From Bacteroidota bacterium (GTDB lineage Bacteria; Bacteroidota; Bacteroidia; Chitinophagales; Chitinophagaceae), in NCBI GenBank assembly GCA_018267615.1, contig JAFDYD010000024.1, forward strand, positions 14,305-78,304: a DNA stretch of 64,000 bases, given 5' to 3'. The notes beneath the pieces are model-generated. The model searched no databases and was not told the DNA's origin. It saw only the letters and a program-made list of their open reading frames with translations. The translations under genes and the position numbers were made by a program. Position 1 is the first letter of the stretch, and every line of letters starts with the position of its first letter. Below are positions 18,172 to 27,745 of the stretch, in pieces.

Positions 18172-20100
18172 TCAATCGGATGTTTTATTGATTTTTATTC
18201 GTAAGCGAATTGTTGTGCCTTTATTGAGAGCCGCGTCTATGTGCAACGATGCGTGCATCAATTCAGCCCGGTTTTTCATTCCCAATAGTCCATTCCCGGT
18301 AAAATATTCCTGCATGATAAATCCTTTGCCATTGTCATTTACAAGAATTTCCAGCACACCCTCTTTAAAATTTACTTCAATATATGCTTTCGTTGCATTC
18401 GCGTATTTAACGAGGTTATTAATCGCTTCTTTCAATATCAGGTAAATATGCTGTCTATAATCCATTGGCAGCTTTACTTCGCTGATATTTTCTTGTATCG
18501 TGATGTTATAATCAATATTTTTTGCTTCGAATAATGTCGTTGCGAAACGTTTCACCCGTAATAAAAGATTGTCCAGTGAGTCATTTCTAGGGTTGATGCT
18601 CCACACAATATCGTCCATTTTTTCCATCAGGTTTATAGAGCTGTCCTTAATCTCATTGATCGCTTCGAATGTTTGAGTCGTATCCTTTTCTTTTAATGCA
18701 AGATTACTCAGGATTGAAATGGAGCTTAGTGTTGATCCAATATCATCGTGCAAATCCTGCGCAATTTTGTTGCGGATATTTTGCATTTTCGATTGGAGTA
18801 ATTCATTTGCTTTTAATTGTTCGATCAATTTTTCCTGGCTTTTTATTTTCTCCTGTTCGGCAGCCTTGCTCTTATAACTCAATCCCGCGGTGAAACAAAA
18901 AATTTCCAACAATATTCCCACTTGTGAAAAAATCAGCATATTGTGAAATCCAAAATCTACATGTTTGTTTTCATCGAGGTAGGTTAAAACAAGACCTGTT
19001 ATATTTCCAAGTCCTACGAACAAACTTCCCGACAAGATATAATAGATCAGGATCTGTTTTTTTTGAAATAGATAGAAAATAAATGATGCGGCGATCACAA
19101 ATACACCGAGCAGGATATAAGTATAAAATACCCTTTGTAATTGAATATTAAAAGTGGTGAGAATAAATGCGAGATCAAAAGCAAGATATATTAGCAGAAA
19201 ATATTCTATCCGGATAATCCATTTATTCAGCACGGGGTAATTGACACGCATTTCCAAAAAACTCCTCACAAAACGAAAATAAAAATAATAGGGAAATATG
19301 ATCAGGGTTTTATTCAAATAAATTTTAAGCAGCGGATATCGTGCAAATAAAAAATCCAATCCATATACCGACTCATACTTACTTAAAAAGTAAAGCGATA
19401 TTAGAAGCAGGTATATCGAATAATAAAAGTATTCTGCCCGGCGAATGATGACCCATTGAAAAAGCATGTAGAATAATTGACACAATAAAAAGCCCTGAAA
19501 AATTACCTGGAACAAAACGAAATGCCTGTTGTTTTCATGATCACTTGCATAGGATGCATATAAATTCTCCTTGTCATAGATATCGATACCTGCGAAATCA
19601 TATTCCTGTGTTCTCTGAATTATTTTAATGAATACATTACCGGATTGTGATGGACCTACAGAAAGTGTAGTTGTGCCATAATTTTTTTCGATGAATGAAC
19701 CGTTGACCGGCGCTCTTTTCAACGAGCCTCCTTGTATCAGTTGCAGGTGATTTCCTGAAATAAAATATATATCAATATTATCCAGGTCGCCACAGTAAAT
19801 ATGTAATAGTAAAGTACTATCGGAATTATTTTGCAGGCCAAATTTGGCCCAGAACGCATGATGAAGTGGATCGTTATTCAGCAGGTCAGTAAATGCAGAA
19901 ATGGGTGTTGAGAAATTTTTTTGCCGGACCTGGGAAATATCCAGACCATTCAATGAATCTACCAGGAATGAAATTTTACTCGTAGTAACAAGTTTGCCCG
20001 CGAAGCCATGAATATTTACAACAGGAGAAATTGCATCGCCTGGTTGCGCTGACACCCGCAGACAAATAAACAAGAAGGCAATCGCCCGGATAATGCGCAC
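18172..20100 (-). CDS. 7TMR-DISM sensor histidine kinase
   Basis: This 642-aa membrane kinase starts with GTG at 20100 and a signal peptide (IIRAIAFLFICLRVSAQ). The extracytoplasmic 7TMR-DISMED2 domain (about 30-165) is typical for binding carbohydrates or related ligands. It is followed by a seven-helix 7TMR-DISM membrane block (about 190-395) and a coiled coil (about 400-440). A HisKA_3 dimerisation domain has its phospho-His near residue 448 (DLHDDIGSTLSS). The HATPase domain has N-box NLVKYANATKAY, G1 NDNGKGF and G2 GNGLLGMKNRAE. Its partner is the adjacent LuxR-type regulator. A small hairpin (CTACGC/GCGTAG, 20116-20133) lies in the leader and could end the upstream epimerase transcript. 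Confidence 0.92.
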   Translation of the reverse strand: MRIIRAIAFLFICLRVSAQPGDAISPVVNIHGFAGKLVTTSKISFLVDSLNGLDISQVRQKNFSTPISAFTDLLNNDPLHHAFWAKFGLQNNSDSTLLLHIYCGDLDNIDIYFISGNHLQLIQGGSLKRAPVNGSFIEKNYGTTTLSVGPSQSGNVFIKIIQRTQEYDFAGIDIYDKENLYASYASDHENNRHFVLFQVIFQGFLLCQLFYMLFQWVIIRRAEYFYYSIYLLLISLYFLSKYESVYGLDFLFARYPLLKIYLNKTLIIFPYYFYFRFVRSFLEMRVNYPVLNKWIIRIEYFLLIYLAFDLAFILTTFNIQLQRVFYTYILLGVFVIAASFIFYLFQKKQILIYYILSGSLFVGLGNITGLVLTYLDENKHVDFGFHNMLIFSQVGILLEIFCFTAGLSYKSKAAEQEKIKSQEKLIEQLKANELLQSKMQNIRNKIAQDLHDDIGSTLSSISILSNLALKEKDTTQTFEAINEIKDSSINLMEKMDDIVWSINPRNDSLDNLLLRVKRFATTLFEAKNIDYNITIQENISEVKLPMDYRQHIYLILKEAINNLVKYANATKAYIEVNFKEGVLEILVNDNGKGFIMQEYFTGNGLLGMKNRAELMHASLHIDAALNKGTTIRLRIKINKTSD

Positions 20101-20175
20101 GAAGAAAAATTTTTGCTACGCGGGAATGCGTAGACAATTGTTATGAAAATATAATAAAAGAATTTTTTATCGGGC

Positions 20176-20577
20176 TCAGGATTTTTCCATGCATAATTCA
20201 ATCAATACCCCATTGGTGTTTTTTGGGTGAAGAAAACACACGAGTTTATTGTCCGCCCCCGGCGTCGGTTTTTCATTCAGCAAAACAAATCCGGCCGCTT
20301 TCAATCTTTTCATTTCTGATTCTATATCGTCAACGGCAAACGCGATATGATGTATGCCCTCCCCGCGTTTATCAATATATTTTGCGATCACTCCTTCTTT
20401 GTCGCTGCTTTCGAGAAGTTCAATTTTTGTTTCTCCTTTTTGAAAAAATCCGGTGGTTACTTTTTCGCTTTCAACTTTCTCAATTTTATAGCAAGCGGTA
20501 TCGAGCAACTTCTCAAACAATGAAATGGATGCCTCCAGGTTTTTAACAGCAATTCCTATATGTTCAACTTTACGCAT
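20176..20577 (-). CDS. mce: Methylmalonyl-CoA epimerase
   Basis: This 133-aa glyoxalase-fold enzyme interconverts (2R)- and (2S)-methylmalonyl-CoA in the propionate/succinate route in the cytoplasm. Both beta-alpha-beta-beta-beta modules are visible: VEHIGIAVKNLEASISLFEK with the first metal His, then GIHHIAFAVDDIESEMKRLK with the second, and the C-terminal metal Glu in GVLIELCM. The motif PTPGADNKLVCFLHPKNTNG is characteristic of the epimerase rather than of glyoxalase I. It precedes the kinase gene on the same strand by 75 bases. No mutase gene is in the window. Confidence 0.93.
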   Translation of the reverse strand: MRKVEHIGIAVKNLEASISLFEKLLDTACYKIEKVESEKVTTGFFQKGETKIELLESSDKEGVIAKYIDKRGEGIHHIAFAVDDIESEMKRLKAAGFVLLNEKPTPGADNKLVCFLHPKNTNGVLIELCMEKS

Positions 20578-20744
20578 AAGGACAAATTAAACAATACTTA
20601 AAGTATTTGACAGCCGAATCAAACAATTCATGCTTGAAATTAGGAATAATTCAAAGTATTCCCGGATAACCTTTACTGATTTTCGTTGTTATATAAGTCC
20701 TGTTAATCTATCAGCCGGATACATAAAAATTCACCAATCCGTGA

Positions 20745-20752
20745 TAAATTTG
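20745..20752 (+). promoter_or_regulatory. Candidate -7 element of the cysteine desulfurase gene
   Basis: TAAATTTG matches TAnnTTTG, and the ATG follows 26 bases later, the same distance as at acpP. No TTTG is found 21 bases upstream, so only half of the consensus is present. Confidence 0.5.
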
Positions 20753-20778
20753 CGTTATAATATTAAAGCGTTTACAAC

Positions 20779-21975
20779 ATGCTGAAATTGCCGGTTTATA
20801 TGGATCATAATGCAACCACTCCTTGCGATCCGAGGGTTGTGGAAGCCATGATTCCGTATTTCTCGGAATATTTTGGCAACCCGGCAAGCAGGACGCATTC
20901 ATTTGGATGGCAGGCTAAAGCAGGAGTGGATATTGCCCGAGAGCAAATCGCGGCATTGATTGGTGCCGAGCCAAACGAAATCGTTTTTACATCGGGTGCT
21001 ACTGAATCGGATAACCTCGCTATTAAAGGTGTTTTCGAAGCATATGCCTCGAAAGGCAATCATATTATCACCGCGGTTACAGAGCACAAAGCAGTTCTTG
21101 ATACCTGCAAGCATCTTGAAAAATCAGGAGCCGAGATAACATGGCTCGAAGTAAATGAAGATGGTTTGATTGATTTGAAAAAATTGGAGACTGCTATCAA
21201 ATCTTCCACAATATTGATTGCATTGATGTATGCGAACAATGAAATTGGCGTTATTCAACCAATAAAAGAGATAAGCGCGCTCGCAAAAAAACATGGAGTG
21301 ATTTTTTTTAGTGACGCAACACAAGCAGTTGGGAAAATTCCTGTGGATGTAAATAATGACGGAATCGACCTGATGGCTTTCAATGCACATAAGATGTACG
21401 GGCCGAAAGGTGTTGGCGCATTGTATGTGCGCAGAAAAAATCCGAGAGTGAGATTATATGCCCAGATGGATGGAGGCGGTCATGAACGCGGAATGCGTAG
21501 CGGCACACTGAATGTACCAGGCATAGTAGGTTTCGGCAAAGCTTGCGAGTTGTGTATGCAAGAAATGGATTCAGAGATGAAACGTGTCAGTACATTGCGC
21601 GACAAATTAGAAGGCGCATTGCTGCAAACAGCACAATCGTATTTGAATGGAAGTAGGATACATCGGTTACCGCAGATAACTAATATATCTTTTAAGAATG
21701 TTAATAGTGATAATCTGATCGCAGGTATTAATAAGGATATCGCCGTGTCTTCCGGGTCGGCTTGCACATCGGCATCAGTCGAACCAAGCTATGTATTAAA
21801 AGCATTGGGACTAGAAGACGATTTGGCGTATGGTTCATTGCGGTTTGGCTTAGGAAGATTTACAAACGAAGAAGAAATTGATTTCACTATTGGGCGTGTA
21901 ATCGATACCGTTAGTCATTTGCGTGAGAGCAATCCATTGTCGGAAATCTATAAAGAAGAAAAACTGCCTATGTAG
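20779..21975 (+). CDS. Cysteine desulfurase (IscS/NifS class)
   Basis: This 398-aa PLP enzyme removes sulfur from cysteine to supply Fe-S cluster assembly and thiolation pathways. The N-terminal VYMDHNATTPCDPRVVEAM is the class signature. The PLP Lys is Lys205 in AFNAHKMYGPKG, and the persulfide-forming Cys is Cys329 in SSGSACTSAS, in the long mobile loop typical of group I (IscS/NifS) rather than SufS. Other landmarks are TSGATESDN and GTLNVPGIVGFGKA. It is followed 29 bases later by an IscA-like carrier gene, forming a compact two-gene Fe-S operon closed by a strong terminator. IscU is not present in the window. Confidence 0.95.
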   Translation: MLKLPVYMDHNATTPCDPRVVEAMIPYFSEYFGNPASRTHSFGWQAKAGVDIAREQIAALIGAEPNEIVFTSGATESDNLAIKGVFEAYASKGNHIITAVTEHKAVLDTCKHLEKSGAEITWLEVNEDGLIDLKKLETAIKSSTILIALMYANNEIGVIQPIKEISALAKKHGVIFFSDATQAVGKIPVDVNNDGIDLMAFNAHKMYGPKGVGALYVRRKNPRVRLYAQMDGGGHERGMRSGTLNVPGIVGFGKACELCMQEMDSEMKRVSTLRDKLEGALLQTAQSYLNGSRIHRLPQITNISFKNVNSDNLIAGINKDIAVSSGSACTSASVEPSYVLKALGLEDDLAYGSLRFGLGRFTNEEEIDFTIGRVIDTVSHLRESNPLSEIYKEEKLPM

Positions 21976-22004
21976 GCATTTGAAAACATATTAAAAATTG
22001 AATT

Positions 22005-22334
22005 ATGATATACGTTAGCGATAAAGCAAAAGAAAAAGTAAAGCACCTGATGCAGGAAGCGGCGGTTGAAAACGCAGGTTATTTTTTGCGCGTGTCCGTT
22101 GTTGGAGGAGGATGTTCGGGCCTGAGTTACAAACTCGATTTTGACAACGAGCAAAAACCAATGGACCAGGTATTCGAGGACAATGGCGTAAAGGTGGTAA
22201 CGGATTTAAAGAGTTTTTTATACCTCGTAAATACGACCTTGGATTTCTCAGACGGACTCAACGGAAAGGGATTTTATTTCAGCAATCCGAACGCCACGCG
22301 TACTTGCGGATGCGGTGAAAGTTTCGCGGTTTAG
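22005..22334 (+). CDS. A-type iron-sulfur carrier (HesB/IscA family)
   Basis: This 109-aa A-type carrier holds and passes on [2Fe-2S] or [4Fe-4S] clusters. The three invariant cysteines are present: Cys37 in VGGGCSGLSY, and Cys101 and Cys103 in the C-terminal TCGCGESFAV. The length matches IscA/ErpA/SufA. It overlaps no neighbour, follows the cysteine desulfurase by 29 bases and is followed by an intrinsic terminator, so the pair forms one transcription unit. Which A-type subgroup it belongs to cannot be settled by eye. Confidence 0.94.
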   Translation: MIYVSDKAKEKVKHLMQEAAVENAGYFLRVSVVGGGCSGLSYKLDFDNEQKPMDQVFEDNGVKVVTDLKSFLYLVNTTLDFSDGLNGKGFYFSNPNATRTCGCGESFAV

Positions 22335-22356
22335 CTGTAGGAATATACACAGGAAG

Positions 22357-22388
22357 GCCCTCCTCGCTCAACGAGGAGGGCTTTTTTA
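22357..22388 (+). terminator. Intrinsic terminator of the Fe-S operon
   Basis: GCCCTCCTCG (22357-22366) pairs perfectly with CGAGGAGGGC (22372-22381), loop CTCAA, followed by six T's. It lies 20 bases after the carrier gene stop. Confidence 0.95.
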
Positions 22389-22602
22389 TTTGAAATGGCA
22401 ACTATTTTATTTATAGATAGTTATGGTAGATAGGGTCAATAGTTACCCTTAAAAAAAGTTACGTTTTGGGTTGCAGGAATTACTATTATTTGGAAAAGAT
22501 ACTAGGCTTATTTGCTTGAGGTTTTACGATTTGAAAAGGTCTATTCTTTATCTACATTTACTTGGTTACGATAATCCAAATCACTGAAAACTTCCAAACC
22601 CC

Positions 22603-24906
22603 ATGAGAACAATTATACTTCAGTTGGGTATTGCTGTTCGAATCTGTGCTCTGATTACTGTGTCATTGTTTTTCTCGACCAGGTCTGAGGCCCAGCTTAA
22701 AATTGACTATGGTAAGAGTTATGTAAACGTCACAAAGGGTACAACGGGTGGTACGATCGAACCTGGTGATATTCTCGAGATCAGGGCAACCTTTGTGGTG
22801 GGCGGTTCAGGCGTTAACGACTATGCTGATAGTTGTGCCTATTTCGATGCAATTCCGGCAAATACTACTTATATCCCCAATTCACTGGCCATTCTTACAA
22901 ATGAAGGGAAAGTTTATAAAAGTTTTACTGATATTATTGGTGATGACGCTGGTTGGATAAGCGGAAGTAATGTGCAAATTAACCTGGGTTACAAGAATGC
23001 TCCAACAGCTACAGCTACACGCAGAGGCAGAATTAAATATAATGATAAGCCCTCTTTTTTCGGTGGTACATGTATTATGGTAGCTTCCTACAGGGTGCAG
23101 GTTACAGGTGCATATGGAACTAAGGTAAGCATAGGTGGTGGTACTATCAGTTATCTTCCTTTTGGTGCTTCGTTGACATCGATCACTTTTCCAATCGATT
23201 CTATCATGGTATTTAAGAATCTTGGCATTTGTACCAACACATCACCAACCAATGCGATCATCTCTGAATCGGGCGGAACTTTCGGTTCGGGAAAAGCAAA
23301 GAATAGAGGACCTTCAGGAAAGATTTCTAACAGTTATACCTACGCGAATTTTTCTTCGAACATGCCGAATGACTATTACTATAATATTTCAAATAATACC
23401 AGTACAGGTGGCGCCGGTTATTCTACATCCAACGCCTGGCCAATACCTGATAATTCGCCCACTTCGCATAGAGTATTCGGTGTTTGGGATATTATTGGCG
23501 ACCACACCGGCGCAGTAAACCCTGCTTTGGGTAATCCGCCCACAGATACTATAAATAGCACCGGTGGTTATATGGCTGTAATTAATGCTTCTTATAAAAC
23601 AGACATCGCCTTTTTGGATACGGTAAGTAATCTTTGTCCAAATACTTATTACCAGTATTACGCATGGTTTAGAAACATCTGTTCAAAATGTGCTTGTGAC
23701 TCTTCAGGAAAAGGTCCAAGTAATACTGGTTATATTCCAACAGGACCTGGAGACTCATCCGGTGTGCACCCCAATCTTACTTTTAATGTTAATGGATATG
23801 ATTATTATACCACTGGTGATATAGCATATTCGGGTCAGTGGGTGAGAAAGGGATTTACTTATTTAACCGGTCCTACTCAAACCAGCATGATCATATATAT
23901 CCGTAACAATGCTCCTGGTGGTGGTGGTAACGACTGGGCCATCGATGATATCGGAATCGCATCCTGCATTCCTAATATTTCTTTGACCCCGAACAAACCT
24001 GATACTTTATGCCAGGGTTCCGATGATACGGTTCGTTTTAAAGTAACTGCTTTCTTCGCCAACTATACCGAATGGAGATTAGAAAGAAGTATCGATAATG
24101 GAGCCACATGGTCATCACCGGGGCTCGATACATTGGGTAATCCTTCTTCTGGATCTGCTACTCCTGTCTACAACGCTTCAACTAATCTGTACGAATATCT
24201 TGTTACACGCTATTATAGATTGAATGTAATCGATACAAAAATTATTTATCGTTTGACCGTTGCGTCTACCGCTGCAAGTTTGAATAATGCGAGTTGTGCT
24301 TATATAACTTCTTCTCCAAAAATTGTATTTGCTGTAAACTGTTTGATTACTTTACCAACAACTATTGTTTTTGGAGCGCAGTTACAGGAAGGAACCGCTA
24401 TGCTTCAGTGGACGAGCACTCACGAAACCGGAAATATCAAGTATATCGTTGAGCGTAGTGATAATGATCAGTCAAGTTTTAAACCTATTGCCACAATGTA
24501 TGGCCACGCTCCGGACGGATCGGGAGATACCTATAATTTCATCGATCCCCAACCTGTCAATACGCAGTCATTCTACCGTATCCGTATAATCGAAAATGAT
24601 AAATATGCTTATAGTAAGATTGTCTTATTAAGTAACAGTACAATTATTTTTGACGTTAGGTCATTGGTCAATCCGTTTACAAACACAATATCTTTTGATA
24701 TGGTTGTTCCGGAAAATCAAACAGCGAGTTTTGTATTGAACGACGCCTTGGGAAGAATTGTAAAACAGGAAATTCAGCCGGTAAGTAAAGGCTTCAACAG
24801 CATTAGAATTTATGGACTCGAATCTATGCCAACTGGAATTTACATATTGCAGATTCGTTATGCCGATAAAATGATCACAAAACGTGTCATCAAAAGAATT
24901 GAATAA
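22603..24906 (+). CDS. Large secreted protein with T9SS type A sorting domain
   Basis: This 767-aa secreted protein has an uncertain role. The signal peptide runs through CALITVSLFFSTRSEAQ. The first third resembles conserved-repeat or isopeptide-like beta modules (VTKGTTGGTIEPGDILEIRA). The centre contains NYYAWFRNICSKC-like aromatic strands and YSGQWVRKGFTYLTGPTQTS then NDWAIDDIGIASC, the signature of a carbohydrate-binding-like jelly roll often found in Bacteroidota cargo. A fibronectin-like stretch (ATLQWTS-type, YFRI-type strands) leads to a type A domain ending LESMPTGIYILQIRYADKMI. Terminator at 24950. An adhesin or glycan-binding role is inference. Confidence 0.78.
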   Translation: MRTIILQLGIAVRICALITVSLFFSTRSEAQLKIDYGKSYVNVTKGTTGGTIEPGDILEIRATFVVGGSGVNDYADSCAYFDAIPANTTYIPNSLAILTNEGKVYKSFTDIIGDDAGWISGSNVQINLGYKNAPTATATRRGRIKYNDKPSFFGGTCIMVASYRVQVTGAYGTKVSIGGGTISYLPFGASLTSITFPIDSIMVFKNLGICTNTSPTNAIISESGGTFGSGKAKNRGPSGKISNSYTYANFSSNMPNDYYYNISNNTSTGGAGYSTSNAWPIPDNSPTSHRVFGVWDIIGDHTGAVNPALGNPPTDTINSTGGYMAVINASYKTDIAFLDTVSNLCPNTYYQYYAWFRNICSKCACDSSGKGPSNTGYIPTGPGDSSGVHPNLTFNVNGYDYYTTGDIAYSGQWVRKGFTYLTGPTQTSMIIYIRNNAPGGGGNDWAIDDIGIASCIPNISLTPNKPDTLCQGSDDTVRFKVTAFFANYTEWRLERSIDNGATWSSPGLDTLGNPSSGSATPVYNASTNLYEYLVTRYYRLNVIDTKIIYRLTVASTAASLNNASCAYITSSPKIVFAVNCLITLPTTIVFGAQLQEGTAMLQWTSTHETGNIKYIVERSDNDQSSFKPIATMYGHAPDGSGDTYNFIDPQPVNTQSFYRIRIIENDKYAYSKIVLLSNSTIIFDVRSLVNPFTNTISFDMVVPENQTASFVLNDALGRIVKQEIQPVSKGFNSIRIYGLESMPTGIYILQIRYADKMITKRVIKRIE

Positions 24907-24949
24907 TATTTTTAGAACAGCAAGCCCCACTCGTTCCCCTGATCAAAAC

Positions 24950-24977
24950 AAAAATCCCGCTATTGAGCGGGATTTTT
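24950..24977 (+). terminator. Intrinsic terminator
   Basis: AAAAATCCCGC (24950-24960) pairs with GCGGGATTTTT (24967-24977) around TATTGA. It closes the preceding T9SS cargo gene; the stem resembles the one at 13601 in using a CCCGC/GCGGG core. Confidence 0.92.
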
Positions 24978-25194
24978 CATGCAGTTGGTTTTGGTTATAT
25001 ATTAATTATACCTGAACCGTAAATATTTTTCTGAAGGAGAGGTTTGCATCTTTTTGAATGGCGAATATAGGAGAAAATGATTTGTTAAAAAAAATTTATT
25101 TTCAAGTTTTTTAACAGGGTAACTCCTTGTCTGGTTCGCCGATTTTAATATTCGATACGAGGCTAAGGATTATATCTATTATTTTCGCGCATAT

Positions 25195-25917
25195 ATGTGG
25201 GCAGTTTGTAAAAAAGAAATCAGGCAATTCTTCAGTAGCCTCACGGGATATATTGCAATTATTGTTTTCCTGTTATTAAATGGGTTATTGCTTTTTGTTT
25301 TTACCGATACAAGCATTTTGGATTTCGGTTATGCCACACTTGATAAATTTTTCGAGTTGTCTCCCTGGATATTGTTATTGTTGATTCCAGCCATTACGAT
25401 GCGCAGTTTGTCTGATGAATTCAGAGCGGGCACATTCGAGATACTTCAAACAAAACCACTTAGCAACTGGCAGATTGTGGAAGGAAAATATTTTGCAGGT
25501 TTGTTGGTAATCACAATTGCACTATTACCCACGCTGATTTATTTTTTTTCATTGCAACAACTTTCTTCTGAAGGCGGACTGGATACCGGTGCAACCATCG
25601 GGTCGTACATCGGACTGTTTTTTTTGGGAGCCGTGTTTGCATCCATTGGTATTTGTTGCAGCAGTTTTTCCAATAATGCAGTAGCAGCATTCATTGCCGC
25701 TGCCTTTGTTTGCTTTTTATTATACAGTGGATTTAATGCTATTAGCAAAATTCCTGTATTTGCTGCGGGCGCTGATTATTATATCGAAATGCTGGGAATA
25801 GATTTTCATTATCATAGCATAAGCCGTGGAGTTATCGATACCCGCGATCTTATTTATTTTTTATGTGTAATATTTTTCTTTCTCACAATAACCAAACGGA
25901 ATCTCGATAAACGCTGA
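25195..25917 (+). CDS. gldF: Gliding-associated ABC transporter permease GldF
   Basis: This 240-aa inner-membrane permease has about six hydrophobic segments, starting SLTGYIAIIVFLLLNGLLLF. The N-terminus AVCKKEIRQFFSS is typical of ABC-2 type permeases, and SDEFRAGTFEILQTKPLS is the conserved cytosolic loop of this family. In Flavobacterium, GldF forms a complex with GldA (ATPase) and GldG and is needed for gliding. gldG follows with an 8-base gap, confirming the assignment. The gldA ATPase gene is not adjacent, as in many Bacteroidota where it lies elsewhere. Whether this organism glides cannot be told, since many non-gliders keep GldFG. Confidence 0.9.
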   Translation: MWAVCKKEIRQFFSSLTGYIAIIVFLLLNGLLLFVFTDTSILDFGYATLDKFFELSPWILLLLIPAITMRSLSDEFRAGTFEILQTKPLSNWQIVEGKYFAGLLVITIALLPTLIYFFSLQQLSSEGGLDTGATIGSYIGLFFLGAVFASIGICCSSFSNNAVAAFIAAAFVCFLLYSGFNAISKIPVFAAGADYYIEMLGIDFHYHSISRGVIDTRDLIYFLCVIFFFLTITKRNLDKR

Positions 25918-25925
25918 ATACGACA

Positions 25926-27632
25926 ATGAATAAATTGCTTTCTTCAAAATATGGAATGATTTTTTTGTTGATCATTATTGTCGTGGTAACTTTTATCGCG
26001 TCTCAATGGCATTATAGTTTGGATCTCACGCAGGAGAAAAGATATACGATCAGCAAGCCGGTTAAAAGAATGTTGCGCAACCTCGACGCCAAGGTGAATA
26101 TCGATGTTTTTTTGGATGGAGATATGCCTGCAGGATTTAAAAAACTTGCGAATAGTACAAAAGAATTACTGGAAAGTTTTAAAGAAGTTGGAAAAAACAA
26201 TATCCGTTTTAATTTCAAAAAGCCATTTGAAGATTTAAACGATTCTGCAAGAGCATATTTTATGGATTCGTTGCAGCAATTAGGATTAAGTCCGATGAAT
26301 GTAAAAGCGCAAACCAAAGAAGGCGAGGGACAGGAACAGCGTTTTATTTATCCCGGCGCTATTATCTCTTACAAAGACCGTGTAACGGCTGTAGATTTTT
26401 TACAGGGACAAAGCTCCGTTGACGGAGTCAATTCATTGAATAATGCTGAGGCTTTGCTGGAATACAAAATTGCAAATGCAATTCATAAACTTACCTTGGA
26501 TAGTGTGCCGGTTGTGGGTTATCTGATAGGAAATGGAGAGGGAGCTTACGATAACGTATATGATCTTGTTGAACGGAATATCAAAAAGAATTATGGATTT
26601 GCGGCATTGCCACTTGATTCTGTACGCACAATTCCTTCCGTCTTCAACGCTATTGTGATTGTAAAGCCCACACAAAAATTCAATGACGAGCAAAAATTAA
26701 AAATTGACCAATATGTGATGCACGGTGGAAAAATATTGTGGATGATTGATAATTTATACGCTGAGATGGACAGTCTTCGCCGTTCACAAAATGAATTTGT
26801 TGCATTTGATCGCGGACTAAATCTCGAAGACCAGCTATTCAAATACGGTGTGCGTATTAACCAGGATTTGGTGCAGGATCTAAACTGTGCAAAAACGCCT
26901 TCAGTCGTCGGCACTGTCGGCGGCAAACCTCAAATTCAATTATTGCCATGGCCATATTTTCCTTTGCTGCGCAATTACAATGGCCATCCCATCGCAAAAA
27001 ACCTCGACTATGTGCTTTCTCAATTTCCCAATAGCATAGACACCGTCAAAGCCCCGGGAATAGAAAAGACTTTTCTGCTAACAACAGGCGAAACATCGAG
27101 AATATTGAACACGCCGGCAATCGTTTCATGGAATTCCATTAAAACGGAAGAGGACATTAAAAAATTCAATCAGCCTTTTATTCCCATAGCTGTTTTGTTG
27201 GAAGGCAAATTCAATTCTGTATTTACAAACAGGCTTAGCACTGCTATGCACGATTCGCTGGAAGCGGCACATCAGCCTTTTCTTGCGCAATGCCCGAGTG
27301 ATAATAAAATGATTGTTGTGTCAGACGGAGATATTGCTTCAAATGCAGTTACCCGGCAAGAAGGAAGATTGCAAATGGGAATGGATCCATACACAAAATA
27401 TAAATATGCAAATGCTGATTTTGTGATGAACTCAATCGAGTATCTTGTCGATAATTCAGGAATGTTGGAACTGCGCAGTAAAGATTATACGCTACGTCTT
27501 CTCGATAAGAAAAAACTTGAAGAAGACAAAAGCACATGGCAATTGGTCAATATCATCGTGCCTATATTAATAGTTGTTGTTTTTGGATTTATTTACCAGT
27601 ACGTGCGGAAAAGAAAATATCAGAACGGTTGA
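25926..27632 (+). CDS. gldG: Gliding-associated protein GldG
   Basis: This 568-aa ABC-transporter-associated protein has an N-terminal membrane helix (GMIFLLIIIVVVTFIASQ) and a C-terminal one (LVNIIVPILIVVVFGFIYQY). The large part between faces the periplasm and has the ABC_transp_aux fold (DLTQEKRYTISKPVKRMLRN near residue 35, IVVSDGDIASN near 460). It is translationally close to gldF (8-base gap). GldG is thought to be the accessory subunit of the GldAFG transporter; its cargo is not known. A degenerate inverted repeat begins at its stop codon. Confidence 0.92.
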   Translation: MNKLLSSKYGMIFLLIIIVVVTFIASQWHYSLDLTQEKRYTISKPVKRMLRNLDAKVNIDVFLDGDMPAGFKKLANSTKELLESFKEVGKNNIRFNFKKPFEDLNDSARAYFMDSLQQLGLSPMNVKAQTKEGEGQEQRFIYPGAIISYKDRVTAVDFLQGQSSVDGVNSLNNAEALLEYKIANAIHKLTLDSVPVVGYLIGNGEGAYDNVYDLVERNIKKNYGFAALPLDSVRTIPSVFNAIVIVKPTQKFNDEQKLKIDQYVMHGGKILWMIDNLYAEMDSLRRSQNEFVAFDRGLNLEDQLFKYGVRINQDLVQDLNCAKTPSVVGTVGGKPQIQLLPWPYFPLLRNYNGHPIAKNLDYVLSQFPNSIDTVKAPGIEKTFLLTTGETSRILNTPAIVSWNSIKTEEDIKKFNQPFIPIAVLLEGKFNSVFTNRLSTAMHDSLEAAHQPFLAQCPSDNKMIVVSDGDIASNAVTRQEGRLQMGMDPYTKYKYANADFVMNSIEYLVDNSGMLELRSKDYTLRLLDKKKLEEDKSTWQLVNIIVPILIVVVFGFIYQYVRKRKYQNG

Positions 27633-27705
27633 AAGGTTGATCCGTTGAAAAGTTGAAACGTATTAAAATTTTTAATCGACCGATCAACAATTCAACTTGT
27701 CAACT
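27627..27705. repeat. Degenerate word-type inverted repeat, vocabulary GTTGA
   Basis: The left arm (27627-27656) has repeated GGTTGA/GTTGAAA units. The right arm (27676-27705) contains TCAACAATTCAACTTGTCAAC. Pairing is imperfect and slipped. It uses the same words as the repeats at 34147 and 46986 and overlaps the last codons of gldG. Confidence 0.65.
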
Positions 27706-27745
27706 AATAATAACACGTGATCTCTAAGTTTCAAAAAAAACTCCA

